From Rossellomorea sp. AcN35-11 (GTDB lineage Bacteria; Bacillota; Bacilli; Bacillales; Bacillaceae_B): DNA of 64,000 nt. The first letter of the stretch is position 1. Each line of letters opens with the position of its first letter. Below, in pieces: positions 19,455-29,405 of this stretch. Under the pieces are notes generated by a model that saw only the letters and a program-made list of their open reading frames with translations, was not told the DNA's origin and made no database searches. The position numbers and the translations under genes are program-made. Location of the stretch: NCBI GenBank assembly GCA_030388825.1, contig CP128835.1:3776001-3840000 (forward strand), in the 5' to 3' direction.

Positions 19455-20012
19455 ATGGAAAATTTCCCGATTCAAATTGGAGAGAATATTAGGAAGATCC
19501 GAAGGGAGCGCGGCTTCAGCCTTGAGCAGATGGCAGAGCGTACCGGTGTAAGCAAGGCGATGATCGGTCAGATTGAGCGTGGTGATTCGAATCCGACGGT
19601 CGCGATTCTATGGAAGATCGCCAATGGCTTGAAGGTATCCTTCTCTTCACTGATTGAAAAGCCAAGCAATCAAATATCCATCATTCACTATCAAGACGTT
19701 CAGCCTGTACTTGAGGATAACGGAAATTACATTGTTTATCCGATCTTCCCTTTCGATCCCCTGAAGAAATGGGAAAGCTATCGGGTGGAAATGAAGCCGG
19801 GCTGCTCGTATCGGAATGAAGGACATACGAAAGGTGTGGAGGAATACATCACGGTGCTGTCTGGGAAGGTGGACCTTAAAATCGGTGAAGAAACCTATGA
19901 ACTGACTGAAGGAAGTTCAATACGATTTGCCGCTGACTCAGGTCATGAATATGTAAATGATACGGAAGAAACAACTGTGTGCCAGATGGTTATTTATTAC
20001 GGCGGTGAATAA
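19455..20012 (+). CDS. XRE family regulator with C-terminal cupin domain
   Basis: A 185-residue DNA-binding protein: helix-turn-helix of the Cro/XRE type at about residues 11-65 (RRERGFSLEQMAERTGVS, then MIGQIERGDSNPTV), and a cupin beta-barrel at about 100-180 (HTKGVEEYITVLSGKV). Such proteins sense a small ligand through the cupin. The ATG at 19455 follows AGAGGAGTTTTGAC; an upstream in-frame start at 19380 lacks a site. The 102-base gap to azlC is AT-rich and contains TTATAGTATACAAG with a GTATAC centre, a candidate promoter/operator. Control of azlCD is inferred from divergence. Confidence 0.85.
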   Translation: MENFPIQIGENIRKIRRERGFSLEQMAERTGVSKAMIGQIERGDSNPTVAILWKIANGLKVSFSSLIEKPSNQISIIHYQDVQPVLEDNGNYIVYPIFPFDPLKKWESYRVEMKPGCSYRNEGHTKGVEEYITVLSGKVDLKIGEETYELTEGSSIRFAADSGHEYVNDTEETTVCQMVIYYGGE

Positions 20013-20017
20013 TAGTT

Positions 20018-20050
20018 AAAAACCTGCATGTTTGCCCACATGCAGGTTTT
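20018..20050. terminator. Bidirectional terminator between the XRE regulator and the YeeE gene
   Basis: AAAACCTGCATGT pairs with ACATGCAGGTTTT; A and T tracts allow function in both directions between these convergent genes. Confidence 0.85.
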
Positions 20051-20064
20051 ATCAAACGATCAAG

Positions 20065-21315
20065 CTAGCAAAAAGTATCCTTTGGTTTCGGTACCGATAA
20101 TCCGAACAGCGGACGGAGATACAGGGCCAGGAACGTACCGGCGAGGGCAAGGATCCCCCAAATATAACCGTGAAGACTGAAGGAAGCAATCCCTCCAAAA
20201 TAAGCACCAATGTTACATCCGAAAGCCAAACGGGCACCGTATCCCATCAGCAGTCCACCAATGACGGACGCCATGGCATTTTTTCCGGTGATTTTATTAA
20301 AACGGAACAGACCTCCTGCTGCAGATGCAAGAAATGCTCCAAGGATGACACCGAAATTCAATACGGTTGTGGAATCAGCAAAGATCGATGCCTGTAAAGC
20401 CTCTGCATTGGCTCCTGTCCAGTAGCCCCAGCTTGCCACGTCGACTCCGAACATTCCCGCAACCTTTGAACCCCATAAAGCAAAAGCAGAGGTGATCCCC
20501 CAGGGGTTCCCGCGTGTCATGAGTGTGAGAGCATTTAACACAGCCAGCACGATGGCAGCTGCGATGAGGGGCCAAGATCCGCGTAAAATCCGTTTCCATC
20601 CTTTTGTCGTGGGCAATGTCGCCATACGGGGAGGATTTTTCTTCTTCTCGACCCTCAGTGTAATCCACGCAATGAACCCAAAGAACAAAATGGAAACCAC
20701 CCATGCCCCAAAATAACCTAATCCTGTAGAAGTTGCTAATGAAATAGGTTCAAAGGACGGCATTTCCTCAGTCCAAAATGGAAGATGATACGCTCCAACT
20801 GTGGCACCGATTATGAAGAACAGCAATGTGATAAACATAACGGAGCGGCCGCCGCCGATTGCGTAAAGGGTACCTGAAGCACACCCTCCTCCAAGCTGCA
20901 TGCCAATTCCGAAGAGGAAAGCGCCAACAAAAAGACTGACACCAACGGGAGATACATAGCCTGCCGCTTGACCCCCAAAGAATGTGTATCCAGTCGCAAG
21001 GATCGGGGCAAACAGCGTGACGGCAACGGCAAGCATTACCATATGCGCCCGGAGAGCCTGCCCGTTTCCAACAGACATCACTCTTCGGAAAGCAGAAGTG
21101 AATCCAAATCGTGCGTGAAATAATGTATATCCTAACAGCAGCCCCAGCACCAATAGCACCGTTTGGGCAATGTCTTGTGTAAAAAGTAAATATAGTCCAA
21201 GAATCGCTGTAACGATTAAACCACCAGCCACTAAAGATGTCTGTGGCGGGTTCAGTCCGGTACTCGCTTTCTCTGGTCCCTTTTGTTCATTAATCGGTTG
21301 AACATAGCCAGACAT
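20065..21315 (-). CDS. YeeE/YedE family sulfur-compound transporter (TsuA-like)
   Basis: A 416-residue membrane protein with ten or more helices, built of two related halves. Each half has the conserved cysteine signature: FGIGMQLGGGCASGTLYAIGGG and GYGARLAFGCNIGAYFGGI. Characterised relatives take up thiosulfate through these cysteines. The ATG at 21315 follows AAGGAGGATTGTTC; a TTG two codons earlier is in-frame but closer to the site. No sulfurtransferase or TsuB/SirA-like gene is adjacent here, so the substrate is assigned by family only. Confidence 0.85.
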   Translation of the reverse strand: MSGYVQPINEQKGPEKASTGLNPPQTSLVAGGLIVTAILGLYLLFTQDIAQTVLLVLGLLLGYTLFHARFGFTSAFRRVMSVGNGQALRAHMVMLAVAVTLFAPILATGYTFFGGQAAGYVSPVGVSLFVGAFLFGIGMQLGGGCASGTLYAIGGGRSVMFITLLFFIIGATVGAYHLPFWTEEMPSFEPISLATSTGLGYFGAWVVSILFFGFIAWITLRVEKKKNPPRMATLPTTKGWKRILRGSWPLIAAAIVLAVLNALTLMTRGNPWGITSAFALWGSKVAGMFGVDVASWGYWTGANAEALQASIFADSTTVLNFGVILGAFLASAAGGLFRFNKITGKNAMASVIGGLLMGYGARLAFGCNIGAYFGGIASFSLHGYIWGILALAGTFLALYLRPLFGLSVPKPKDTFC

Positions 21316-21424
21316 GAACAATCCTCCTTAATCTGATTGAATTGGTTGGAATTTATTTTACAATCGTAATAGATTCAAAGGCTGTTGTCAAAAAGATAGA
21401 CTTTACCTTCCTTTCTTCTATATA

Positions 21425-21454
21425 AAAAGCTGCTTGAGAAATCTCAAGCAGCTT
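21425..21454 (-). terminator. Hairpin terminator, minus-strand polarity
   Basis: AAGCTGCTTGAGA pairs with CTCAAGCAGCTT... around AAT; on the minus strand the stem is followed by TTTTTATA. It would end transcripts coming through the repeat from the nucleotidyltransferase gene. Confidence 0.65.
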
Positions 21455-21463
21455 CATTTCTAT

Positions 21464-21862
21464 AGGCTCTTTTCGTAAACATTGTTGCTTCCCTAAAGAA
21501 GAATGTAGAAGTTGATTTCCGCTCCAATCAACTTTCTGAGCATGTTTCTAAATCATTTCGATACCAACATGTTAGAAACAACCTCTTTAAAGTTTATTAG
21601 AAGATTGCTTTTCTATTAAGGAAAAAAATATTGGTTTTCATTTCATTGTTGATTGACATATTTAGCTACATCACTACGAATTTTTAAAGATGGAAAGGCT
21701 CCTACGTAAGTAAAGACGTGCTGAGACTTTGTTTGGCTAAGCTTAGGAGGCTCCGCCGAACACAGACTGCAAGCAGAGAAGTTCCCCTTACCATTCAGCA
21801 CCTACTGACTGACAGAGTATGGCAGAGATTATGTTACAAGCAACAATAGTTGCGAAAAGAGC
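21464..21862. repeat. MITE-like repeat, copy 1, with 25-base terminal inverted repeats
   Basis: The left end GCTCTTTTCG-TAAAC-ATTGTTGCTT (21466-21490) and the right end (21838-21862) are inverse copies matching at 22 of 25 positions. The 350 bases between have no gene. An inner part, about 21690-21810, is locally structured (AGGAGGCTCCGCCGAACACAG) and has recognisable similarity to the second element at 22.8-23.1 kb. Similar elements recur in Bacillus intergenic DNA. Transposition would need a transposase in trans; target duplications were not identified. Confidence 0.6.
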
Positions 21863-21930
21863 GTTTCTAATCGGGAGGATGCTGTTTGAAGTCAATGGTT
21901 CAGGATATAAGCAAATCGGCTATTCTTCCA

Positions 21931-22701
21931 TCATCTCAGAACTCCTAGTAATTCTTCATCAATTGAAATACTACTATTTTGATTAACAGTTTCAAGAAAT
22001 AGTTCTATTAATCTATCAGACGCCATAGATATCCCTTCAATCGTGATGTCCTTTGGATATGTTTCAAGGAAACGTGTAATAAACTGTGGACTCAGTGATT
22101 CATATGCTTTGAATTGATGGAGTTTTTTATTTTCATTCATGGCTTTAACATGCAGGGTTTCGTCCCTCATCGCCTCAAGCATCTTGAGTGCATAAATCAC
22201 ATTATTACGCTTTAATTCCGTATGTAACTTCCTCATGCTATAAACGAATTGGAATGGAATGTCATAACCAATAGAACGATTCGTAAGATTAGTGGTAAAA
22301 CGCTGGTTTTCACTCTCCATTTTCGTAGAAACTTTACCTGATTGATCATAGACTACCTTCCACAACGGGGATTTTACATTCAATTGCTCCGTTGGAAGGA
22401 TGGACACATTGAACTCCAATCCATTCTTCATGAAGGCAATGAAAAGATATATATTGTCCCTTAGCTGTATTTCCTTGATGTAAATGGAATGAAGTGAAGA
22501 GAAGCATTCACGGATATATCTCCTTGCCTTGTCTATATCATCCACTGTTGGAGAGGACACCATGAGGTCTATATCCGAAAGCTCATCTTTATACCCTGTC
22601 ACCCCAGATCCCAACTGAACGACCCCTTCTATTAAATCCGAAGACCTGAGTTTTTCGATCAACGTTCTGAAGGCCGATTCTCTCTCTTTGTGGTTATACA
22701 T
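21931..22701 (-). CDS. Nucleotidyltransferase-domain protein (aminoglycoside adenylyltransferase-like fold)
   Basis: A 256-residue protein with the pol-beta nucleotidyltransferase signature LGSGVTGYKDELSDIDLMVS near residues 30-50 (GS, then D-x-D in SDIDL), followed by a mostly helical C-terminal region. It resembles the wide family of minimal and AadK-like nucleotidyltransferases, but resistance to an antibiotic cannot be claimed. The ATG at 22701 follows GAGGTGATCAC. The gene is flanked on both sides by related MITE-like repeats, is absent from the B. subtilis gene order remembered for this region, and may be a transferred cargo gene. Confidence 0.7.
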   Translation of the reverse strand: MYNHKERESAFRTLIEKLRSSDLIEGVVQLGSGVTGYKDELSDIDLMVSSPTVDDIDKARRYIRECFSSLHSIYIKEIQLRDNIYLFIAFMKNGLEFNVSILPTEQLNVKSPLWKVVYDQSGKVSTKMESENQRFTTNLTNRSIGYDIPFQFVYSMRKLHTELKRNNVIYALKMLEAMRDETLHVKAMNENKKLHQFKAYESLSPQFITRFLETYPKDITIEGISMASDRLIELFLETVNQNSSISIDEELLGVLR

Positions 22702-22829
22702 GTGATCACCTCGATATGAATTTGGACTATCAATCATGTAGTTTTAGGCTTTCAATCTGATTCCAATTATTTCAAATCGGTGACGATTTAACAATGATTT
22801 TTTTAAAATGGTGATAAATACTCTTTTTC

Positions 22830-23094
22830 AAAGGCTCCTTTCGTAAAATTCCCCGTAAAAAGAACATCGCTTCTTTTGTATAGTTCATTGAACCTTTTGA
22901 CCTCTGACACTGTTAACCCTGATAGAAGATGAGGCGAACTACGTAGACTTCTGAAGAAGTAGGGGCGAACCGAGATCCTGTTCCCTTAAGGGGAGGAGGC
23001 CCGGCTGAACGTCCGCCGAAAGAGAAGAAGGTCCCCTCATCATGTTGACAGAACCCTGGTTTAATAAGCAACAATCTATGCGAAAATAGGCTAT
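22830..23094. repeat. MITE-like repeat, copy 2 (degenerate)
   Basis: The right end, AAGCAACAATCTATGCGAAAATAGGC (about 23066-23091), matches the right end of copy 1; the left end GGCTCCTTTCGTAAAAT (about 22833) is a decayed version of its left end. The middle contains AGGAGGCCCGGCTGAACGTCCG and GAGAAGAAGGTCCCC, parallel to the interior of copy 1. No gene is visible. Confidence 0.55.
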
Positions 23095-23100
23095 TCAAAT

Positions 23101-23131
23101 GAAAAAGAACCCCAATAAAAGAGTTCTTTTC
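23101..23131 (-). terminator. Terminator of the enoyl-CoA hydratase gene
   Basis: On the minus strand AAAAGAACTC pairs with GGGGTTCTTTTT imperfectly, ending in T5, about 12 bases after the stop. Confidence 0.6.
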
Positions 23132-23142
23132 CACAAAACTTC

Positions 23143-23919
23143 TTACTTTCCTTTAAACTCCGGCTTCCGCTTCTGGCTAAACGCCAACAAGGCTTCAACA
23201 CGATCTTCAGTAGGGATGGTCATTTCATATGCTTTTCTCTCAATCTGCAATCCAGTTTGCAGATCTGTGTTCATTCCGTTCTTCACGGCAAACTTAGCCT
23301 GCTGAAGGGCGATAGGGCCATTGGAAAGCATTGGCTCTATGAACGAATGGACCTCATGTAAGAAATTCTCTTTTTCTACTACTCTTGTCACAAGTCCGAT
23401 GTCCAAAGCTTCTTCCGAGGTCAATCGTTTAGCGGTCAGTATAAGCTCAAGGGCTTTTGACTCTCCCACCAATCTTGGGAGACGCTGGGTCCCCCCCGCT
23501 CCCGGGATGATGGCCAGACTTGTTTCGGTTAAGCCCATTGTAGTTTCTGCTACAGCGATTCTGAAATCGCAGGCCAGTGCCAGCTCCATCCCTCCCCCGA
23601 ATGCGTAGCCATTCATGGCGGCGACGGTTGGCTGAGGGAGGGTGGCCACTGATTGGAATACTTCACCGATTTTGTATACGTTACGAATGACTTGCTGCTC
23701 TGTCAGGGTCTTGCGCTCTTTGAGGTCGGCACCGACTGAGAAGGCTTTTCCTCCACTTCCCGTGAAGATGACGACCCTTACGTCAGGATTGATGCGTAGT
23801 GCTTCCACTACCTGCTGAAGCTCGTTCAGTGTATCGTAATTAAAGGCGTTCATGGCATGAGGTCGGTTGATGGTGACCGTCGCCAGATTGCCTTTTTGTT
23901 CTAGTAAAATGGAATCCAT
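23143..23919 (-). CDS. Enoyl-CoA hydratase/isomerase family protein
   Basis: A crotonase-fold enzyme of 258 residues that hydrates 2-enoyl-CoA in beta-oxidation or related CoA pathways. The oxyanion-hole segments AFSVGADLKER and NGYAFGGGMELALACDFRIA, and the catalytic region LTETSLAIIPGAGGTQRLPRLVG with a Glu, are all present. The ATG follows AAAGGGGAGATCAAAC. It lies 230 bases downstream of lcfB on the same strand but after lcfB's own terminator, so it probably has a separate promoter. Closest remembered relatives are YngF/MenB-like hydratases; the exact substrate is unknown. Confidence 0.85.
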   Translation of the reverse strand: MDSILLEQKGNLATVTINRPHAMNAFNYDTLNELQQVVEALRINPDVRVVIFTGSGGKAFSVGADLKERKTLTEQQVIRNVYKIGEVFQSVATLPQPTVAAMNGYAFGGGMELALACDFRIAVAETTMGLTETSLAIIPGAGGTQRLPRLVGESKALELILTAKRLTSEEALDIGLVTRVVEKENFLHEVHSFIEPMLSNGPIALQQAKFAVKNGMNTDLQTGLQIERKAYEMTIPTEDRVEALLAFSQKRKPEFKGK

Positions 23920-24112
23920 GTTTGATCTCCCCTTTGTTTAAGTGTTTCCTTCTTACTGTATGATTCGACACAAACCGAGAAAACCCTTTCATTTTCATCC
24001 GACTGAGAGCATTAACGAAGCATTTACCCGAAAGAAGTGCCTTTTCAGCCGGTAATCAGGTCCTATATGCACACCATACCTTCTATAAGCGAGTAAGGTG
24101 ATACCATAACGT

Positions 24113-24149
24113 AAAGAAGATGTTCAGTGATTTACTGAACATCTTCTTT
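24113..24149 (-). terminator. Terminator of lcfB
   Basis: AAAGAAGATGTTCAGT and ACTGAACATCTTCTTT form a perfect 16-base stem with a five-base loop. Confidence 0.85.
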
Positions 24150-24151
24150 CT

Positions 24152-25708
24152 TTATGCTTGAAGCACTTGTTCTTTCAGTGCCCTTCTTAGTATCTTCCCA
24201 GTTGTGTTTTTTGGCAGTTCTTCAATGAACTCGATGGATGCCGGAAGCTTGTATTTGGCAAGGTGCTCTTTACAATACTCCAGCACTTCCTCTTCTGTTA
24301 AGGATGGATTTTTTTTCACAACATAACTGCTGACTGCTTCACCCAGTTCAGGATGAGGCACACCGATGACCGCCGCTTCCACGATATCCGGATGATTGTA
24401 TAGGACTTCCTCGACTTCACGGGGATATACGTTGTAGCCACCGACGATGATTAATTCTTTCTTCCGATCGACGATAGTGAAATAACCCTCTTCATCCATG
24501 CGGGCTAAATCCCCAGTGTATAACCAGCCGTCACGGATGGTTGCAGCTGTTTCTTCTTCCATCTTGTAATAGCCCTTCATGACATTAGGACCCCTTACGA
24601 TCAGTTCACCGACTTCTCCCACAGGTACATCTTCTCCCAGTTCATCGACGACTTTATTCTCCACATTCATGATCGATGTCCCAATGGACCCTGGTTTTCT
24701 TGGACGATCCAATGGGTTGAAGCATGTCACAGGTGACGCCTCCGATAAACCGTAGCCTTCAGAAATCATGACGTTGAATTTCTTTTCAAAATTTTTCAAG
24801 AGGGCTACCGGAAGGGATGCGCCGCCTGAAATACAGAGACGGAGAGAGGATAAATCCTCAGGGTTTCCTTCTGGATACTGGAACAGGAAGTTGTACATCG
24901 TCGGCACTCCTGCAAATACGGTTGGCTGATGAGCCTTAGATAAATCAAAGATGGCCTTGGGACTGAAGCGCGGAACGATTAACAAAGTCGCTCCAGTCAT
25001 CAACGGTGCATTCAGGACCACGGTCAAACAGAAGACGTGAAACATAGGCAGCGCCGTAATGACCGTGTCGTCTTCATTCATCTTTAAATAACTGCCTACG
25101 TCCGTTGCATTGGAGTGAATATTTTTATGTGTCAGCATGGCGCCTTTCGGTTTTCCTGTCGTCCCAGAGGTGTAAAGGATGATGGCCACCTCATTTTCAT
25201 CGACGGGCTCCCCTTTAAACCTATGGTCCCCTTTGTCAACAACGGCTGTAAACGATTTCATTTTTGGATAGGCCATAGAAATCTTCTCTAAATCGATCCC
25301 CTTTGCCCTTTCATCCCCTGATTCACATAAGATGAAGTGCTCTACGTCTGACAGTAGATGCTGCATCTTCTCGATTAAAGGTACAAGCAAATCTAGTGTG
25401 ACGATGGCTTTCACGTCACCATTCTTCAATATATAGCCAATCTCATCCGGTGTGTAAATCGGATTGATCGGGATGACCTTTAAACCAAGGCGCAGTGCCC
25501 CATATAAACCGATGACAAAATGTGGTGAATTCCCTAATACAAGTGCAATGTGATCCCCTTTTTTCAGACCTAGCTGTTCTAAACCGCTTGCAAATTTCGA
25601 TACAGCACCGTTTAATTCCCCATATGTACTTGACGTATTCAGAAAATGGTAGGCTGTTTTATCTGCTTTTTCTTGAGCGATCTGGTCTAACCGTGTTGCG
25701 ATATTCAA
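24152..25708 (-). CDS. lcfB: Long-chain fatty-acid-CoA ligase
   Basis: Activates fatty acids to acyl-CoA with ATP for beta-oxidation, at the inner face of the membrane. The 518-residue product carries the AMP-binding P-loop [16 protein letters not shown] (near residue 160), [13 protein letters not shown], and [15 protein letters not shown] plus the C-terminal catalytic lysine region [12 protein letters not shown]. Length matches LcfB (YhfL). The start is the TTG at 25708, preceded by GGGGAGGGATACAA; the open frame extends to 25876 without a site. A FadR-type operator lies 27 bases upstream of the start. It has its own terminator. Confidence 0.9.
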   Translation of the reverse strand: MNIATRLDQIAQEKADKTAYHFLNTSSTYGELNGAVSKFASGLEQLGLKKGDHIALVLGNSPHFVIGLYGALRLGLKVIPINPIYTPDEIGYILKNGDVKAIVTLDLLVPLIEKMQHLLSDVEHFILCESGDERAKGIDLEKISMAYPKMKSFTAVVDKGDHRFKGEPVDENEVAIILYTSGTTGKPKGAMLTHKNIHSNATDVGSYLKMNEDDTVITALPMFHVFCLTVVLNAPLMTGATLLIVPRFSPKAIFDLSKAHQPTVFAGVPTMYNFLFQYPEGNPEDLSSLRLCISGGASLPVALLKNFEKKFNVMISEGYGLSEASPVTCFNPLDRPRKPGSIGTSIMNVENKVVDELGEDVPVGEVGELIVRGPNVMKGYYKMEEETAATIRDGWLYTGDLARMDEEGYFTIVDRKKELIIVGGYNVYPREVEEVLYNHPDIVEAAVIGVPHPELGEAVSSYVVKKNPSLTEEEVLEYCKEHLAKYKLPASIEFIEELPKNTTGKILRRALKEQVLQA

Positions 25709-25734
25709 TTGTATCCCTCCCCTTTTAGGTAAAC

Positions 25735-25755
25735 TGAATGAATGATCATTCATCA
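25735..25755 (-). promoter_or_regulatory. FadR-type operator upstream of lcfB
   Basis: TGAATGA-ATGA-TCATTCA is a seven-base perfect palindrome with four-base centre. The B. subtilis FadR (YsiA) operator, as remembered, is TGAATGAMTAKTCATTCA, so only the centre differs by one base. The lcfB gene belongs to the FadR regulon there, which supports relief of repression by long-chain acyl-CoA. Confidence 0.75.
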
Positions 25756-25819
25756 AACTATTAAAAGTATTCAAAATATATTCTATATAAAGAATAGTAT
25801 TAATACAAGTATCTAGACG

Positions 25820-25846
25820 AAAAAAGCCGCCCGGACAGGACGACTT
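25820..25846 (-). terminator. Terminator of the M14 peptidase gene
   Basis: On the minus strand AAGTCGTCC pairs with GGGCGGCTT (nine pairs with G-U) and is followed by six T. Confidence 0.8.
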
Positions 25847-25856
25847 TTCCATTATC

Positions 25857-28256
25857 TTATTGTGTGAAAATAGCATTTGAAACTAGTCTGAACAGATAAT
25901 CCGTGTGATCACGGAATGTAGGTTCGAGTCCGAACAACACAACGTTTCCATCCTTCACGATCGCTGGCTTGCCTTGTGCCGCTTCACTGTTTTTCCAGTG
26001 GCCGGCAATGAAGAAGTCATCGCTGTTTTGATAGCTTGATAGAATTTGAGCGGATCCTGTATTTCCAAACCATGTTGGTTGATAGACAAATCCAAGGTCA
26101 TCCGATTCATACCCGGCTGTGTAAGGTGAGTCCGTATGTGTCAATTGAACAATACCGTTGCTGTTGGATCCACCTGTTTCGACCTTCACGTCACTTAACC
26201 CAAGTTTCGCCGTTGCTTGGGAAGCACCAGCACCAATAGCCAGATATCGGCCGCCCTCTGCGACGAAGCCTTCAACATTCTCTTTAAATGCTTCATATTG
26301 TGCGGCATCCTTTAATCCAAATTCTGAGTTGGCCACACTATTTTGATAGGATATAAGATTCGATCTTCCATTATAAATAAACACATCCGTTGAACCTAGA
26401 CCCTCTTCCGCTACGTGCATGGGAGTCTTTTCTTCAACCAAGAAGCCCAGACGCTCTAAAGCGAGCTTAGTTCCAGCGTGGGACTGAGCTTTGTTGATTC
26501 CGCCATCTTTCAAAAGGGTCACATGCTGAATCGTGATCTTTTCAGCTGATTCAGGTACGGATTGAGACGTTATCGTGACAGCTGAACCTTTCAATAAGTC
26601 AGACAGTGCGGTCTTTGCATCTGCTCCTGCATACAACGTTCCATCCTCTCCGCGATGAAGAGTGTAACCGCTCTTTACTAGTTGGTTGGCAATCGCAATG
26701 GATTGAACCGACGAGTTAGGAATCGCATAAGGTCCGTCACCAATGAGTTTTCCACTTTCATTTAAAGCTGTAACCTGTTTCGATTTAACTTTCAGTTCCG
26801 TGTCGCCCTTCACTTCCACTGCATCAAAGCCCCATAGTTCAGGCAGATTCCATGCAGAGATATCATACATGCTCGGTGTATCATCCGTAATGTCTTCCCC
26901 GTCCCATAGCATGGTGTTGGCAAGACCGGCTTTAGCCTGGTCCATTGGTACAATGTACGTTCCTTTAGGATAGGTGACACCATCAAAGGTGAAATCTTTC
27001 TGAGCTTCTTCCACAGTGATATCATTATCTTGTAGATGCTCCACAGCCTTCAGGGTTGCCGTGGGATCTTCTCCATCATTCGGAAGGATATAAGCAGATG
27101 GGAAATGTCCCTCCGCATGGAACGGATGATCAAACTGAACTCCCCGTTTAAATACTTTGATCTGGTCCTTTACCATATCCACTTTATTTGCACTCGCATA
27201 ACCAAGCGCTCCCATTACGGCATCATACGTCCACTGAACACCATCCCAATCATTGGTCGGCGCCTCAAGCGTGTATCCGTATGCACCATGATACATGGCA
27301 TACATCGGAGTGAAGATCGGAGGATAATCATCCCACCCTGATGAATCATCACGCTGGGGGATATAAGTCCCTTCCATATTCAGATAGTCTACTTTTGATG
27401 ATTCAGTATGAGTATTTTCATAGTTTTCCTTATTGGAGACGATACTGGATTCCATTGCTTCCGCTTGATTCAGTGCCCACTTAGAATACAGATCATATTC
27501 ATAGTTAGGGTTATGGGGTGGGGTACAAGGCTCGATCAGACCCGGTTTTGCCGGTCCGCCATAAGATTTCACATAGCCATGTAAATCAAGGAAGACCATT
27601 GGATTCCATTCCGTGATCAGGTTTACCATATGTTCTGTCTCAGGCTGTGATTGCGTGATAAAATCACGGTTCAAATCAATGCCGCTTCCGTTGAAACGCG
27701 TGGCATCAATTCGGCCATCAGGATTCGCCACAACGTTGAAGATCAGGATGTTATCTTCTAGAATCCCTTTTGTTTGTTCATCCTGTTTAGTCGCAAAGCG
27801 CTCTATTAGTTGAAGCGCAGCGTCAGTTCCGACAAACTCGGTGCCATGGATCGAAGCATTGATCATGATAGGCACTTTTAAATCAGGATGCTTATCGATA
27901 AAGTCCTGTGCTTTTTCTGGGGACTTGATCATTTTCTTACGCAAGCCCTTATAATATCCATACTTTCCTTTTGCTTTCGCATCCGAAACAGTCACTACAA
28001 ACATATCATGGCCGGATGCCGATTTAACATCACTCTTCTCCACCGTGACACGATTGCTTTCCTGGGCGATTGCATCCAGCTTCCCTTCAATTTCAGAGTA
28101 CTTTACAAAATCATAGTGCTCGCTGTTAAATAAGCTTTTTTCCTTCTCATCAAGTTGAGTGGTTTGTATCTGCGTGTGAGGAGATTGCGCTAAAACGTGT
28201 GGCGAGGTGGATAGTAATGTGATACTGGCGATTCCTGCTATCATTTTTTGCTTCAT
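25857..28256 (-). CDS. Secreted M14 family zinc carboxypeptidase, large form
   Basis: A 799-residue exported peptidase. The first 24 residues form a signal peptide (MKQKMIAG, hydrophobic core, then VLA-QS cleavage). The M14 domain, about residues 50-370, has zinc ligands in [12 protein letters not shown] (HxxE) and in DLHGY, the substrate-binding [12 protein letters not shown], and the catalytic Glu in YGYTLEAPT. The remaining 400 residues contain a glutamine-amidotransferase-like segment ([16 protein letters not shown]) and no sortase or S-layer anchor. Family members release C-terminal residues from extracellular peptides for nutrition. The ATG follows TGGAGGTACGTAA. It is a single-gene unit. 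Confidence 0.85.
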   Translation of the reverse strand: MKQKMIAGIASITLLSTSPHVLAQSPHTQIQTTQLDEKEKSLFNSEHYDFVKYSEIEGKLDAIAQESNRVTVEKSDVKSASGHDMFVVTVSDAKAKGKYGYYKGLRKKMIKSPEKAQDFIDKHPDLKVPIMINASIHGTEFVGTDAALQLIERFATKQDEQTKGILEDNILIFNVVANPDGRIDATRFNGSGIDLNRDFITQSQPETEHMVNLITEWNPMVFLDLHGYVKSYGGPAKPGLIEPCTPPHNPNYEYDLYSKWALNQAEAMESSIVSNKENYENTHTESSKVDYLNMEGTYIPQRDDSSGWDDYPPIFTPMYAMYHGAYGYTLEAPTNDWDGVQWTYDAVMGALGYASANKVDMVKDQIKVFKRGVQFDHPFHAEGHFPSAYILPNDGEDPTATLKAVEHLQDNDITVEEAQKDFTFDGVTYPKGTYIVPMDQAKAGLANTMLWDGEDITDDTPSMYDISAWNLPELWGFDAVEVKGDTELKVKSKQVTALNESGKLIGDGPYAIPNSSVQSIAIANQLVKSGYTLHRGEDGTLYAGADAKTALSDLLKGSAVTITSQSVPESAEKITIQHVTLLKDGGINKAQSHAGTKLALERLGFLVEEKTPMHVAEEGLGSTDVFIYNGRSNLISYQNSVANSEFGLKDAAQYEAFKENVEGFVAEGGRYLAIGAGASQATAKLGLSDVKVETGGSNSNGIVQLTHTDSPYTAGYESDDLGFVYQPTWFGNTGSAQILSSYQNSDDFFIAGHWKNSEAAQGKPAIVKDGNVVLFGLEPTFRDHTDYLFRLVSNAIFTQ

Positions 28257-28363
28257 TTACGTACCTCCAAATTATGTAATAGTATTATGATAGAATAATT
28301 ATTCACATGGGTACATAAATATTTAGCCCTATATTTCGATCGGGAGTATTTTACCAGTTCAAA

Positions 28364-28400
28364 CAAAAAAGAGAGGCTTCCCAATCAGGATACCCCTCTC
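28364..28400 (-). terminator. Terminator of yhfI-lplJ
   Basis: GAGAGG and CCTCTC pair around an 18-base loop on the minus strand, followed by six T. Confidence 0.65.
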
Positions 28401-28407
28401 ATGTCTA

Positions 28408-29394
28408 TTAGTACACCAAATCCACAAATTCATCCTTCGTCACATTACCGAAATAGTGTTGAATATCAACACCTTCCAAAGCCCCGGCAATGTCTTTACG
28501 TTCATAGCGAGTACCTGTCAGCTTTTCTTCGATGTCCTCTACATTACCGACTCCGAAGAAATCACCGAAAATTTTACAGTTATCTATTATCCCTTTGTTC
28601 ACTTCGAGACGGACGTCAATGGATCCGACCGGGAAGCGGTGAGAATGCTGAAGGTTGAATTTTGGTGATTTCCCGTAATTCCAGTCCCAGTTCTGATAGC
28701 GTTGTTTTGAAAGCTCATGGATGTTTTTCCAGTCTTCCTCCGTCAGGACATATTCTTCAACGTCGCTTCCGTCAAAGATATAATCCAGCAGGGTTGAACG
28801 GAATTGTTCGATACTCATTTTTTCAGACAGGAATTCTGAAATATTGGCCACACGACTACGGATCGATTTGATCCCTTTTGATTCAATCTTGTCCTTTTTC
28901 ACTCGAAGAGCGGACACAACGTTTTCCATTTCGGAATCGAACAGCAGCGTTCCGTGGCTGAACATACGGCCTTTAGTTGAGAACTGGGCGTTTCCCGAAA
29001 TCTTTCTGCCTTCTGCGATAATATCGTTACGTCCGCTAAGTTCCGCCTTCACCCCCAGCTTATGAAGGGCTGAGACAACGGGTTCAGTGAATTTTTTAAA
29101 GTTATGGAAGCTCTCTCCGTCATCCTTTGTAATAAAGCTGAAATTAAGGTTTCCTAAATCGTGATAGACCGCTCCCCCACCGGAAAGGCGGCGAACGACA
29201 TGAAGACCTTGCTCCTCTACATAGTCTGTATTAATCTCTTCGATTGTATTTTGGTTCTTCCCGATAATGATGGAAGGTTCATTTATATAAAACAGTAAAT
29301 AGCTTTCATTAATATCTAAGTTCTTCAGTGCATATTCTTCAATAGCAAGGTTGATCCGTGGATCTGTTATGCCTTTATTATCAATAAATAACAT
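28408..29394 (-). CDS. lplJ: Lipoate-protein ligase
   Basis: Uses ATP to attach free lipoate to the E2 and GcvH proteins; 328 residues. The catalytic domain shows IIGKNQNTIEEIN, VVRRLSGGGAVYHDLGNLNFSF and RNDIIAEGRKISGNAQF with the catalytic lysine region, and there is a C-terminal LplA-C domain (PVGSIDVRLEVNKGIIDNCKIFGDFFG). This matches B. subtilis LplJ (YhfJ). The ATG follows AGGAGGATGAACG; yhfI lies 11 bases upstream, so the two genes form an operon as in B. subtilis. Confidence 0.92.
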   Translation of the reverse strand: MLFIDNKGITDPRINLAIEEYALKNLDINESYLLFYINEPSIIIGKNQNTIEEINTDYVEEQGLHVVRRLSGGGAVYHDLGNLNFSFITKDDGESFHNFKKFTEPVVSALHKLGVKAELSGRNDIIAEGRKISGNAQFSTKGRMFSHGTLLFDSEMENVVSALRVKKDKIESKGIKSIRSRVANISEFLSEKMSIEQFRSTLLDYIFDGSDVEEYVLTEEDWKNIHELSKQRYQNWDWNYGKSPKFNLQHSHRFPVGSIDVRLEVNKGIIDNCKIFGDFFGVGNVEDIEEKLTGTRYERKDIAGALEGVDIQHYFGNVTKDEFVDLVY

Positions 29395-29405
29395 CGTTCA
29401 TCCTC

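Noticed and set aside
21690..21810. Structured interior of the MITE-like element as a riboswitch
   Set aside because: No recognisable aptamer core and no downstream plus-strand gene to regulate; the same sequence appears in a second repeat copy.
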